From: UBA7803 sp963822255
GTDB taxonomy: Bacteria; Pseudomonadota; Gammaproteobacteria; Pseudomonadales; Azotimanducaceae
NCBI GenBank assembly: GCA_963822255.1
Contig: CAWGGV010000006.1
Span: 434,001 to 498,000 of the forward strand
Length of the DNA: 64,000 nt
Direction of reading: 5' to 3'
This document shows, in pieces, positions 10,477-19,696 of the stretch; within the stretch, counting starts at the first letter, position 1; each line of letters starts with the position of its first letter. The notes below the pieces were generated by a model. The model saw only the letters and a program-made list of their open reading frames with translations, was not told the DNA's origin and did not search any database. The translations under genes were made by a program, and so were the position numbers.

Positions 10477-11311
10477 CTACGTGTCCTTGTACTGAGGAGA
10501 CCGCTTCTCCAGGAACGCGGCGACGCCTTCCCGCATGTCGCCGGTGGTGGAAACCAGGATCTGCTGGCGGTCCTCCATGGCGATCACCGATTCCAGGCTG
10601 CCCGCGTCCACACTCATGTTGAGACACTCCTTGGTCAGCCGGACACCGACCGGCGAGTTGGCGAGGATCTCGTGAGCGATGGAGCGGCCGGCGTGGGCGA
10701 GCCCGTCGTCGGGCACCACGTCGGAGACCAGGCCGACCGCCTTCGCCCGCTCGGCGTCGATGAAGCGGCCGGTGAGCAGCAGCTCCGAGGCCAGCGCGCT
10801 GCCCACCAGGCGGGGCAGAAAGTAGCTGACGCCGACGTCGCAGGCGGTGAGGCCGATGCGGATGAACGCGGCGTTCATGCGCGCGTTCGGACCCGCCAGG
10901 CGGATGTCGGACGCCAGCGCCAGGGCGAAACCGCCGCCGCTGGCCGCGCCGTGGATCAGGGCGATGATGGGCTGCGGCGCGCGCCGCATGCGCATGACGA
11001 TCTCGCTGACCCGGCGCTGGACCCTGAGGCCGGCGACGGCGCCGCCGGGCTCGTCGCTGCGGTCTTCCTTGAGGTCGAGCCCGGCGCAGAATGCCCGTCC
11101 GGCGCCGCGCAGAATCACCACCCGCACCGTGTGATCCGTGTACAGCGCAGCCGAAGTAGTGCTGCAGCTCCAGCATCATGGTGCGGCTCATGGCGTTCAG
11201 CGAGTCGGGCCGGTCGAGGGTCAGCCAGTCGATGGCGCCTTCCTTCTCGACCGTCAGGGTCTGGTAGCCGCCGTCGCCGGGGCCGCGCGGCTGGTAATGA
11301 TCGTCGCTCAC
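10477..11311 (-). CDS. Enoyl-CoA hydratase/isomerase (crotonase) family, one frameshift
   Basis: Crotonase-fold enzyme of about 277 residues when read through one indel near 11147. There the frame passes from LELQHYFG to LYTDHTVRVVIL; removing one base from TGCGCTG restores it. The oxyanion-hole motifs are AFCAGLDLKEDR and HGAASGGGFALALASDIRLA. The catalytic glutamate region reads GLTACDVGVSYFLPRLVG, not the usual ELGL pattern, so hydratase chemistry is uncertain. The GTG at 11311 is preceded by GAGGAG and fits better than the ATG at 11326. It is 18 bp downstream of the CoA ligase, so one operon. It would act on an acyl-CoA in the cytosol. Confidence 0.8.
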
Positions 11312-11329
11312 GCAACTTCTCCTCATCGT

Positions 11330-12904
11330 TCAGATCTGCCTGTCCCGGCCTTCCCAGTAGCGGTTGCGCACCAGGCGCCGCTGAATCTTGCCGCTGGGCA
11401 GCCGCGGCAGGTCGTCGACGAAATCCACCGACCGCGGGCACTTGAAGCCCGGCAGCCGCTCCCGGGCGAATTCGCGGATACTCTCGGCCACGTCGTCCGA
11501 GGCAGGCACCTCGGCTTTGAGCTGCACCACGGTCTTGACCTCCTCGCCCCACTCCTCGTTGGGCACGCCCACCGTGCACAGGTCCAGCACGTCGGGATGC
11601 TGCAGCAGCACCGAGTCGATCTCCTGGGGATAGATGTTGACGCCGCCGGAGATGATGGTCTCGGCGCTACGCCCGGTGAGGAACAGAAAGCCGTCCTCGT
11701 CCAGATAGCCCATATCGCCGAGGGTGAACCAGTCGCCCCGGTAGCTCTCCGCCGTCTTCTCGGGCGCCTTGAAGTACTCGAAGCGGCCCACGTCCGGTGC
11801 GCGGAAATAGATCGTGCCCACCTCGCCCTGGGGCACCGTCGTTGCCGGCGTCGTCGAGGATGCGGGTGTCCTCGGGATTCGGCGTTTTACCTACGCTGCC
11901 GGGCTTCTGCAGCCAGGTCTGGGAGTCGATGCCGAAGTTGTTGCCGCCTTCGGTGGCCGCGTAGTACTCGTAGATGATGGGGCCGAACCACTCGATCATG
12001 GCGCGTTTGACGTGCACCGGGCACGGTGCAGCGCCGTGCATGACGAGGTTCAGACTCGACAGGTCGTAGCGGATTGCGGACCTCCTCGGGAAGCTGCAGC
12101 AACCGGTGGAACATGGTGGCCACCATGTGGGTGCGGGTGATGCGGTACTTCTCGATCAGGCGCAGGGACTCCTCCGGGTCCCAGCGGTCCATCATCACCA
12201 CCCCGACACCCGAGGTGAGGGGCGCCACCACGTTGAACGCGAGCGGCGCAGCGTGGTACGCGGGGCCCGTGCACAGGCAGCGGTCGGTGTCGGGATCGCC
12301 GGTGGCCACGGACTGGGCCGGAGGAGCGGCGCACCGGCATCTGGCTGCGGTACACGCCCTTGGGGCGTCCGGTGGTGCCCGAGGTGTACAGCATCTGCGA
12401 GCCTCGCACGGGGTTTTCCACGTCGCCGGCGTCCTCGCCGGCAATGGCCTGCTCGGTAGTCCAGGAAGCCGGGAATGGAGCCGCCCACGGCCAGGCGCAG
12501 ATTGCAGTCGGCGGCGTGCGCGGCGGCCTGCTCTGCTGTGCCGAGGCTGGCGTCGTAGATCACGGCCTGGGCCTCGCAGTTGTCGATGATGTATCCCGTC
12601 TCCTCGCCGGTGAGGTGCCAGTTGACCGGGGTGAAGCGGATGCCCGAGCGCAGGGCGGCGCAGTACGCCTCGACGAACTCCGGCCGGTTCTTGGTAACCA
12701 CCGCGATGGAGCCGTCGTCGTGGCCGGCGCCGGTACCGATTCCGTGGCGCGCCAGCAGCCTCGCCAGCTGGTTGGCGTGCTCGTTCAGCTCCCGGAACGT
12801 GCGGTCGCCGTAGCTGGTGGCCAGCGCCAGGTGATCCGGGCGCCGGCCGGCGTGCCAGGCCACCGCCATGCCGTGCAGGTTGCTTCCTCGAGACTCTCGA
12901 ACAT
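11330..12904 (-). pseudogene. Long-chain acyl-CoA synthetase-like AMP ligase, five single-base frame breaks
   Basis: The pieces join into one adenylate-forming ligase of about 525 residues. They include MFESLEEA, LHGMAVAWHAGRRPDHLAL, the P-loop YTSGTTGRPKGVY, EYYAATEGGNNFG, the GDMGYLDEDGFLFLTGR hinge and PSGKIQRRLV with the catalytic lysine. The frame must change near 12881 (one C missing), 12455, 12318, 12071 and 11837 (one extra base each). Every change is in a CC or GG doublet. Intact, it would activate a fatty or other carboxylic acid with ATP and CoA for the crotonase and acyl-CoA dehydrogenase alongside. The ATG at 12904 follows GGAGGGGAG. It is either a decayed gene or a cluster of sequence errors; all catalytic motifs are otherwise preserved. 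Confidence 0.8.
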
Positions 12905-12948
12905 CTCCCCTCCAGTCGATTCGTGACAATTCCAGATCCGACGGTCCG

Positions 12949-13626
12949 TCACGCCACCCGCCGCGGCTCCCCGTGATGGCTCTGCATCCATACCCCGCCG
13001 CCGTCCCGGTACAGCACCAGCGCATCCAGGAACGCCACCGCCGGACCGGCGGCGGGTTCGTCCAACAGCACCTCGCGCAGCAGATACAGCGTCATGTCGT
13101 GAGACACGCACAGGTCGAGCTGATCCTCCGCCAGCGGGCGCTCGAGCTTCTCGACGAGCACCTCGAGCAGCAGCTGCGCCGCCACCTCGGCAGGGATCAG
13201 CGCACCCGCCGGCGCATCGCCGCGGATCCAGGCCGTCACGAACGGCACCAGACCCCCGGCCTCGTGCATGGCGCGCCACATCTTCATCTGGTCCAGGGCG
13301 TAGAACACCCCAAGGGCCTCCAGCGGCCGGTGCCGGGTGGTCGGCCCGCCCTGCCGGCGGTGGCCTTCCAGAATCAGCTCGGCAGTCTCCATGCACCGGT
13401 GCGGCGGGCTCGCGTAGCCGCGGCAGGTGACCTCCCGCGGCAGCCGCGCGCCCACCTCCAGCGCCCTGGCGCGTCCGTCCGCCGTCAACGGGTTCTCCAG
13501 ATCGTGAAGCTCCGGGTCGAACTCGCGCGCGGAATGGCGCATCAGCAGCACCGCGTGATGCACACCTTCCCCGCGCACTCGATCGACGAGATCGAGCGTC
13601 GCGTCACCGTAGTTCTCCAAGACCAC
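12949..13626 (-). CDS. Histidine phosphatase superfamily protein
   Basis: 225 residues. LLMRHSAREF near residue 30 holds the phosphate-accepting histidine (RHG-type motif, here RHS). ASPPHRCMETAELIL holds the second arginine/helix region, and LCVSHDMTLYLL holds the late catalytic histidine. The insert with FYALDQMKMW is longer than in SixA, closer to general phosphoglycerate-mutase-like or acid phosphatases. The start at 13626 is GTG and may be later, since GTG before HHAVLLMRHS would also retain the core. It sits 44 bp upstream of the CoA ligase on the same strand. Substrate unknown. Confidence 0.75.
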   Translation of the reverse strand: MVLENYGDATLDLVDRVRGEGVHHAVLLMRHSAREFDPELHDLENPLTADGRARALEVGARLPREVTCRGYASPPHRCMETAELILEGHRRQGGPTTRHRPLEALGVFYALDQMKMWRAMHEAGGLVPFVTAWIRGDAPAGALIPAEVAAQLLLEVLVEKLERPLAEDQLDLCVSHDMTLYLLREVLLDEPAAGPAVAFLDALVLYRDGGGVWMQSHHGEPRRVA

Positions 13627-13738
13627 CCCGTAGCGCAGACCTGATCGACTGTATTAGTATCAAAAACCATCCGCATTCCGCATCATAATTTCACTCAGGC
13701 GCGCATCAGACGCGCGTATCCGCTACGAGGGGAAGCAC

Positions 13739-14978
13739 ATGGACCTTGGCATATCCGACCGCGTCAAACCGCTGATCAACGACATCCAGCAGTTCATCGA
13801 CGATCACATCGTACCGAGCGAGGCGGTCTACGCCCGTCAGGTGGAGGAAGGCGGCCGCTGGTGCGAGACCGCCGCCATGGAGGAAGTGAAGGAACGCGCC
13901 AAGGAGCGCGGGCTGTGGAACTTCTTCCTGCCGGAAAGCGAGCGCGGCGCCGGCCTCACCAACGTCGACTACGCCCACATCGCCGAGATCCTCGGCCGCT
14001 ACCCCATGTCGTCGGAGGCGATGAACTGCGCCGCTCCGGATACCGGCAACATGGAGGTGCTGGAGCGCTACGGCTCCGAGGAGCAGAAGGAACAATGGCT
14101 CCGAGCCGCTGCTGGACGGCCGCATCCGCTCGGCATTCGCCATGACCGAGCCCTTCGTCGCCTCTTCGGACGCCACCAACATCAGCCTCGAGGCGCGCCT
14201 GGAGGGCGACGAGTGGGTGCTGAACGGCGAGAAGTGGTGGACGTCCGGCATCGGCGACCCGCGCTGCAAGGTGATGATCGTCATGTGCGTCACCGAACCG
14301 GACGCGCCGAGGCATTCCCGTCAGTCGCAGATTCTGGTGCCGGTGGACGCTGAGGGCGTCGAAGTGCTGAAGATGATGCACGTGTTCGGCTACGACGACG
14401 CGCCCCACGGCCATGGCCACGTGCGCTTCACCAACGTGCGCGTGCCGAAGGACAACATCATTCTGGGATCCGGCCGCGGCTTCGAGATCGCCCAGGGCCG
14501 TCTCGGCCCGGGGCGCATCCACCACTGCATGCGCTCCATCGGCGTTGCCGAGCGGGCGCTGGAGCTGATGTGCCGGCGCGCCCAGTCCAAGGAGGCCTTC
14601 GGCAAGAAGCTCGCCGACCTCGGCGGCAACTACGACAAGATCGCCGACGCCCGCATCAACATCGAGATGGCGCGTCTGCTGACTCTGAAGGCCGCCTGGA
14701 TGATGGACACGGTGGGCAACAAGGTAGCCCGCAGCGAGATCGCCCAGATCAAGGTGGCGGTGCCGAACATCGCGATCAAGGTGATCGACGACGCCATTCA
14801 GATCCATGGCGGCGCCGGCGTGTCGCAGGTGTTCCCGCTGGCGCGGATGTACTCCGGCATGCGCACCCTGCGTCTGGCCGACGGGCCCGACGAGGTGCAC
14901 CGCCGCACCGTGGCGCGCATGGAGCTCGGCAAGTATCCCGCCGACGACGAAGTCCGTACCGAGGCCTGGAACGCCTGA
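13739..14978 (+). CDS. Acyl-CoA dehydrogenase (FadE/ACAD10-11 type), one frameshift
   Basis: FAD enzyme that would introduce the alpha-beta double bond into an acyl-CoA; about 412 residues when joined. The N-terminal part runs to KEQWL, and near 14101 one extra C in CTCCGAG throws the frame. It resumes as EPLLDGRIRSAFAMTEPFVASSDATN, with the FAD/acyl-CoA signature AMTEP. Further on are GEKWWTSG, GHVRFTNVRVP, the GPGRIHHCMR segment and IQIHGGAGVSQ, typical of the ACAD10/11 branch. The ribosome site GAGGGGAA precedes the ATG. It is followed by an SDR 44 bp downstream, so it is probably one beta-oxidation operon, divergent from the phosphatase/ligase/crotonase genes. Confidence 0.85.
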
Positions 14979-15022
14979 GCACTCAGGCGGCAGAGATCGA
15001 ACGACACAAGGGGAGGAGTGAC

Positions 15023-15937
15023 ATGGGAAGGCTGGAGGACAAGGTTGCCGTAGTCACCGGCGCGGGGCGGGGCATCGGTCGTGAGATCGCCCTGCTGATG
15101 GCCAGCGAAGGCGCCAAGGTCGTGGTGAACGACCTGGGCGCCAACACCGACGGTACCGGCACCGGCAAGATCGCCGACGACGTGGCGGAGGAAATCAAAT
15201 CGCTCGGCGGCGAAGCGGTCGGCAACACCGATTCGGTGGCGGAGGTGAAAGGCGGCGAGAATCTGCTGAAGACCGCCGTGGACGCGTTCGGCGGCATGGA
15301 CATCCTGGTGAACAACGCCGGGATTCTCCGCGACGTCACCATATTCAAGATGGAGGAGCAGGACTGGGACGCGGTGCTGGCCGTGCACCTGAAGGGACAC
15401 TACTGCTGCTCCCGTCCGTTCGCCCGCTACATTCGCGAGAACAACCGAACGGGCTGCCGGATCATCAACTTTTCCAGCGTATCCGGGCTCATCGGCAACT
15501 TCGGCCAGGCCAACTACGGCGCGGCCAAAGCGGGCATCGCCGGGTTCTCGCGGGTGCTCGCCCTCGAGCTCGCCAAGTACGGTTGCACGGTCAACACCAT
15601 CTCGCCCGGCGCGCTCACCCGCATGACCATCCCGCTTCGGGAGAACCGCGGCGAAAAGGTCCAGGATACCGACCTGCAGCAGGGCGGGCCTCAGCACGTG
15701 GCGCCCATTGTCGCCTGGCTCGCCACCGAGTCGGCCTCGGGCATCACCTCGCAGATCTTCCACACCGGGCGCGGCGGCATCGCCATCATGCAGCAGCCGG
15801 CGGTGATCAAGCAGTTTCACAAGTCCAGCGGCGTGTGGACCCTGGACGAGCTGGATCGCTACGTGCCTCAGCTGGTAACGGCCAAGCAGGCGCAGGATAA
15901 GGCGAACAAGGAGTCGGCCACACCCATCGAAATCTGA
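15023..15937 (+). CDS. Short-chain dehydrogenase/reductase, probable 3-hydroxyacyl-CoA dehydrogenase
   Basis: NAD(P)-dependent SDR of 304 residues. The dinucleotide loop is TGAGRGIG (about 13-20), the NNAG motif lies in DILVNNAGILRD, and the catalytic Ser-Tyr-Lys is in INFSSVSG...NYGAAKAG. The insert DLGANTDGTGTGKIADDV after the second beta strand is characteristic of the SDR domain of peroxisomal multifunctional enzyme type 2 and of 17-beta-hydroxysteroid dehydrogenase 4 relatives. This suggests oxidation of 3-hydroxyacyl-CoA. A strong GGGGAGGAG lies upstream of the ATG. The C-terminal 50 residues are beyond the core. It completes a dehydrogenase-hydratase-dehydrogenase set with its neighbours. 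Confidence 0.88.
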   Translation: MGRLEDKVAVVTGAGRGIGREIALLMASEGAKVVVNDLGANTDGTGTGKIADDVAEEIKSLGGEAVGNTDSVAEVKGGENLLKTAVDAFGGMDILVNNAGILRDVTIFKMEEQDWDAVLAVHLKGHYCCSRPFARYIRENNRTGCRIINFSSVSGLIGNFGQANYGAAKAGIAGFSRVLALELAKYGCTVNTISPGALTRMTIPLRENRGEKVQDTDLQQGGPQHVAPIVAWLATESASGITSQIFHTGRGGIAIMQQPAVIKQFHKSSGVWTLDELDRYVPQLVTAKQAQDKANKESATPIEI

Positions 15938-16053
15938 GCCCGCGAGCAGCCACCACCCCTGCAGTCGGCAGGCGGTTTGGCATTCGCTGATCGCCGAGCA
16001 GAGCACAAAGCGGGAGGCTTCCAGGCGCTAGACTACCGGCGGAGGTAGTTGAA

Positions 16054-16809
16054 GTGTCACGAGAAGACAGCTTTCGGGTGGTGGTGGTGAACCCGAAGGG
16101 CGGCTCCGGCAAGACCACGGTGGCCACCAACCTGCTGGCCGCGTACGCCCGGGCCGGGCGCCGGACCGCGCTGATCGACCGCGACCGGCAGGGCTCGGCG
16201 ACCCGCTGGCTGAAGCTGCGGCCAGCCGCCCTGCCCCCCATTCACGGCATCGCCGCCTACGAAGAACCACCCGCCAACGTCACCCGCTCGTTCGCTCAGC
16301 GCGTGCCGCAGGACGTCGAGCGTGTGGTGGTGGATACGCCTGCGGCACTCAACCGTCACGACCTGTCCGACGCCGTGCGGCTGGCGGACAAGATTCTGGT
16401 GCCCGTGCTGCCTTCCGACATCGACATTCACGCCGCCACCCGATGCATCGCCGACCTGCTGCTGCACGCCCGCGTGCCGCGTGGCCCACGGGTGCTCGGC
16501 GTGGTGGCCAACCGGGTCAAACGCCATACCCTCACCTACCAGGTGCTGATGCGCTTTCTCGACAGCCTCGGGGTGCCGGTGATTGCCGTGGTCCGTGACG
16601 TGCAGGCCTACGCGAAGGCGGCCGAGGCAGGGCGGGGCGTGGTCGACCTCAGCGCCTCGGACGGCGGGCCGGAGCTCCGGCAGTGGCGGGCAATGATGCG
16701 CTGGATCGATGACGACGAGGTGCCCGTGCGAAGCGCACCCGGCACACGCGCGAGCCCGACCGCCGCCCGCATGCCGGCGCGCGGCCACCTCAAGATCGTT
16801 CGTTCCTGA
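16054..16809 (+). CDS. Orphan ParA/MinD-family ATPase
   Basis: 251 residues. The deviant Walker A motif KGGSGKTT (about 14-21) opens the protein, and the switch region VVVDTPA and VANRVKRHTL follow. The usual DxDPQG after Walker A reads DRDRQGSATRW, which is atypical. The GTG start at 16054 is supported by GGAGGT seven bases upstream. No ParB or centromere-like repeat is nearby, so a chromosome-partition role is unlikely. Orphan members position other cargo or regulate division. The 3' end overlaps the convergent unknown gene by 20 bases. A low-complexity tail rich in Ala, Arg and Pro follows the ATPase core. Confidence 0.85.
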   Translation: MSREDSFRVVVVNPKGGSGKTTVATNLLAAYARAGRRTALIDRDRQGSATRWLKLRPAALPPIHGIAAYEEPPANVTRSFAQRVPQDVERVVVDTPAALNRHDLSDAVRLADKILVPVLPSDIDIHAATRCIADLLLHARVPRGPRVLGVVANRVKRHTLTYQVLMRFLDSLGVPVIAVVRDVQAYAKAAEAGRGVVDLSASDGGPELRQWRAMMRWIDDDEVPVRSAPGTRASPTAARMPARGHLKIVRS

Positions 16810-17419
16810 AACCTGGCGTGCACTCGAGCCACTGATCGGCGACCTTTCTGCCGCGCCGGGAATACCATAGCCGGGTGGTGCCGTCGGGCACCACCCGCCA
16901 TCCCTGCTCCAGCCGCTCGAACCGGAACGGCCGCATCACCGCGCCCGGATAGTCCGAGGCGCCGTGCTGCAGCACCAGGCGGAGCTCGAAGCACGATGGA
17001 TCGTCCGGTGCCCGTTCGGCGTCCGGCTCCCTGCCAGGCTGCACCGAGCGCTCGCCCACCGCCAGCAACTGCGCTGCGCTGCCGAGATCGAACGACTCTC
17101 CCGAACCGAGCGACCCCGGGAACCGGGGCACGTGCTCGTTCTCACCGCGGGCGCCCCCGGCGAGATCGCGGCCGGTGACTTCTACGGTCCGCGCGTTTCC
17201 CCGGCGCGCCACGTACAGCAACACCGACGCCACGCTCACCGGCTTGTCACTCATGTTGATGATGCGGAAGCGGGCGTCGCCGTCGTAGCCGCCGTGGAGC
17301 TGTATGAACACACGGACCCGCCGGTGGCTGCGAAACTCCCATAGAAACAGGTTGAGGTAGGCCACCCACACCAGGGCCATCAGACCATTGAAACCGGCAT
17401 TGATCCAGGACGCTTCCAC
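16790..17419 (-). CDS. Membrane-anchored protein of unknown function
   Basis: 209 residues from the GTG at 17419, which has GGAGG eleven bases upstream. The open frame continues to 17524, but those extra residues are Arg/Pro-rich and look non-coding. One N-terminal membrane segment (NAGFNGLMALVWVAYLNLFLWEF) is followed by a beta-rich soluble domain (VFIQLHGGYDGDARFRIINMSDKPVSVASVLLYV). That resembles a periplasmic or cytoplasmic immunoglobulin-like fold, but no family is recognised. It is convergent with the ParA gene and divergent from yihY. Function not assigned. Confidence 0.6.
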   Translation of the reverse strand: MEASWINAGFNGLMALVWVAYLNLFLWEFRSHRRVRVFIQLHGGYDGDARFRIINMSDKPVSVASVLLYVARRGNARTVEVTGRDLAGGARGENEHVPRFPGSLGSGESFDLGSAAQLLAVGERSVQPGREPDAERAPDDPSCFELRLVLQHGASDYPGAVMRPFRFERLEQGWRVVPDGTTRLWYSRRGRKVADQWLECTPGFRNERS

Positions 17420-17522
17420 CGAGCGAGTATCCTCCGCTGATCGGCCCCTCCGGCGACCGAAAGCAGGACGCGGAGCAGGACTCGTGCCACTGCGGACGCG
17501 TACCTTGCTAGACTCTCCGCTC

Positions 17523-18482
17523 ATGAGCTTCCCCGACAGCCTTCGGCCCGCTCGACGAAGAGCCCGGGCCGCGGTGGCGGTGGCCGCGGATGCCGCCCGA
17601 GATTTCGCCGCCGACGAGCCCTTTCAGATGGCGGCAGCGCTCAGCTACTACACGCTGCTTTCCATGGCGCCGCTGCTGTTGATCGTCATAGGGCTCGCCG
17701 GGTTCCTGCTCGGCCAGCAGCAGGTGCAGCAGGAGCTCATCGAGCAGATACGCGCCCTGGTGGGTAGTGAGGGCGCGGCGTTGACCCGCACGGTCATCGA
17801 CAACGCGGACCGGCCCGAGCAGGGGTTGTTCTCCATGCTGCTCGGCGTGGGGCTGATCATTCTCGGCGCCACCACGGTGTTCGCTCAGCTTCAGGTCGCC
17901 CTCAACCGGATCATGGGCGTAGAAGCCGATCCCGCGAACGCCATCGTCGGTTTTCTGTGGTCCCGGCTGGTTGCCTTCGGCGTGGTGCTCGCGATCGGCT
18001 TTCTGCTGCTGGTGACCCTGCTGCTGAGCGCCCTGCTGGCCACCCTGTACAGCTACCTGAACCGTTACCTGCCGGGCGCTCCGGTGCTGTGGCAGATCAT
18101 CAACGAGGCGGCTTCCCTGGCGCTGATCACCTTGCTGCTGGCCGCTCTGTTCAAGTTCGTGCCGAACGCCCGCATAGCCTGGCGCGACACCCTGGCCGGG
18201 GCGTTCTTCACCGCGGTGCTGTTCACCGTGGGCAAGGCCCTCATTGGCATTTATCTGGGGCAGGCGGGCGTCGGCTCCGCCTACGGCGCCGCCGGCTCGG
18301 CGGTGGTGCTGATGGTCTGGATCTACTATGCCTCGCTGATCCTGTTCTTCGGCGCGGAGGTCACCAAGGTGCTGGCCCGGCGCCGCGGCGCACCGGTCGC
18401 GCCGGGACCCTACGCGCGCCCCCGGGGCGGCATAGAAGCGTCCGTCGGCGCGCCCCCGGGCGCGCCGACCGATCACAGATAG
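17523..18482 (+). CDS. YihY/BrkB (virulence factor BrkB) family membrane protein
   Basis: 319 residues with six membrane segments. The signature AAALSYYTLLSMAPLLLIVIGLAGFLLG is near the start, followed by the conserved GATTVFAQLQVALNRIMGV. Near the end are YGAAGSAVVLMVWIYYASLILFFGAEVTKV, the classic end of this family. It lies in the inner membrane. The once-proposed RNase BN activity for E. coli YihY was not supported, so the function is unknown. I chose the ATG at 17523 (MSFPDSL) because the longer frame adds only low-complexity residues. The 3' end overlaps the convergent outer-membrane protein gene by ten bases. Confidence 0.9.
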   Translation: MSFPDSLRPARRRARAAVAVAADAARDFAADEPFQMAAALSYYTLLSMAPLLLIVIGLAGFLLGQQQVQQELIEQIRALVGSEGAALTRTVIDNADRPEQGLFSMLLGVGLIILGATTVFAQLQVALNRIMGVEADPANAIVGFLWSRLVAFGVVLAIGFLLLVTLLLSALLATLYSYLNRYLPGAPVLWQIINEAASLALITLLLAALFKFVPNARIAWRDTLAGAFFTAVLFTVGKALIGIYLGQAGVGSAYGAAGSAVVLMVWIYYASLILFFGAEVTKVLARRRGAPVAPGPYARPRGGIEASVGAPPGAPTDHR

Positions 18483-19696
18483 TAGACCCAGCGCAGGTAG
18501 ACCCGGGTACCGCCGCCGACGGTGAGGCGATCGCCGGCCACCGGCACGCCGCCGAACTCGTCGCCCGCCGAGCCGAGCGGTGCCACCACGCCGAAGTCCA
18601 GGTGCTGGTGGTCGTCAGGCTCGTGGCTGATCTCGGCTTGCAGCAGCACGCTGCCGTCGTCGAGGTTGCCGATGAGCGTGGTGGTCTGGGTCCACAGCGG
18701 ATGCCACTCGTACGTGCCCCCCGCCGCCAGGTAGTCGCGCATCAGATTGAACAGCTCGCCCCGTTCCAGGCGGGCGATCAGCGGCTGGGGATAGCCGGAG
18801 ACGTCGGGGGGCAGTCGGGAGACGCCGAAGGCGCTGTGGAAGTACTCGCCGAACAGGTAGAGGTTGCGCCCCCCGAGCAGCAGGCTGTAGTCGATGTTGA
18901 CGATCCCGGAGAGCTTCCAGGTGCCGGTGTCCAGCCGGGTGGCCAGCAGATCGTTGCGCAGCAGCGCGCCCCCCACCGGAAAGCGCACGCCGGTGCCGGC
19001 CACGTAGTCGCGGAAATGCCGGCCGGCCACCAGCTCGATCTCTGCGCGACCGGCGAACAGGTGCAGCTTGCCGGCCACGCTCGCCGTGTCGCCGGTGCGG
19101 TCGTCGGCGGCGCCCTTGCGCCCCACCGCCAGCAGCGCGAGGCTTCCGCCGCTTGCGAGGGAGCGCTCCACCAGCAGCAGGTCGTCGCCGGCCTTGTAGT
19201 CCTGATCGACGGTGGTCGGCGAAAACGGGTTGAACAGGTCCAGGGGCTGGAACACGATGCCATTGCCCCAGCTCACCGCCTGGCGGCCCGCAGTGACGCT
19301 CCAGGGGCCATGCCGGTAGCTGACGGCCAACCGGTCCAGGCGATTCACCAGCAGGTGGCGGTCGCCTTCGTCGATCGTCCAGGTGAGATCGAACAGACGC
19401 CGGGCGTCGCCGATCGCCGTCTGGTCCAGGGTGATGCCGAACCCGCCGACCGCCAGCCCGTCGCCCTGCACCAAGGTGGTGCTGTCGTGCACGAGCCAGG
19501 AAAAGTCGCCCTGCCGGCCGCTCACCATCAGTCGCACGTCCAGGTTCTGATCGTAGGCCGGATTGCCCACCGCCTGCCGCTGCACATCCTCCTCCGGCAG
19601 CACGGCCACGTCGCCGAACCCCTTCAGCCGCACCTCCACCTCGGCGCCATGGGCCACCCCGCAGACCAGAACCAGCCCGGCCGCGATTGCCTTCAC
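18473..19696 (-). CDS. Outer-membrane beta-barrel protein, last gene of an ABC export operon
   Basis: 407 residues. A signal peptide (KAIAAGLVLVCGVAHGA) precedes alternating beta-strand sequence typical of a barrel (DLTWTIDEGDRHLLVNRLDRLAVSYRHG, LRNDLLATRLDTGTWKLSGIVNIDYSLL). It ends VYLRWVYYL; an aromatic C-terminal region is usual for Bam-dependent barrels. The GTG start overlaps the ATPase stop as GTGA. Position at the end of the LolA-like/FtsX/ATPase operon suggests it is the outer-membrane client or partner of that system. Specific family not recognised. Confidence 0.75.
   Translation of the reverse strand: MKAIAAGLVLVCGVAHGAEVEVRLKGFGDVAVLPEEDVQRQAVGNPAYDQNLDVRLMVSGRQGDFSWLVHDSTTLVQGDGLAVGGFGITLDQTAIGDARRLFDLTWTIDEGDRHLLVNRLDRLAVSYRHGPWSVTAGRQAVSWGNGIVFQPLDLFNPFSPTTVDQDYKAGDDLLLVERSLASGGSLALLAVGRKGAADDRTGDTASVAGKLHLFAGRAEIELVAGRHFRDYVAGTGVRFPVGGALLRNDLLATRLDTGTWKLSGIVNIDYSLLLGGRNLYLFGEYFHSAFGVSRLPPDVSGYPQPLIARLERGELFNLMRDYLAAGGTYEWHPLWTQTTTLIGNLDDGSVLLQAEISHEPDDHQHLDFGVVAPLGSAGDEFGGVPVAGDRLTVGGGTRVYLRWVYYL

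Noticed and set aside
9013..11445. Several long frames across the hairpin array, on both strands
   Set aside because: They repeat themselves in step with the DNA units, begin and end at random in the units and carry no motif.
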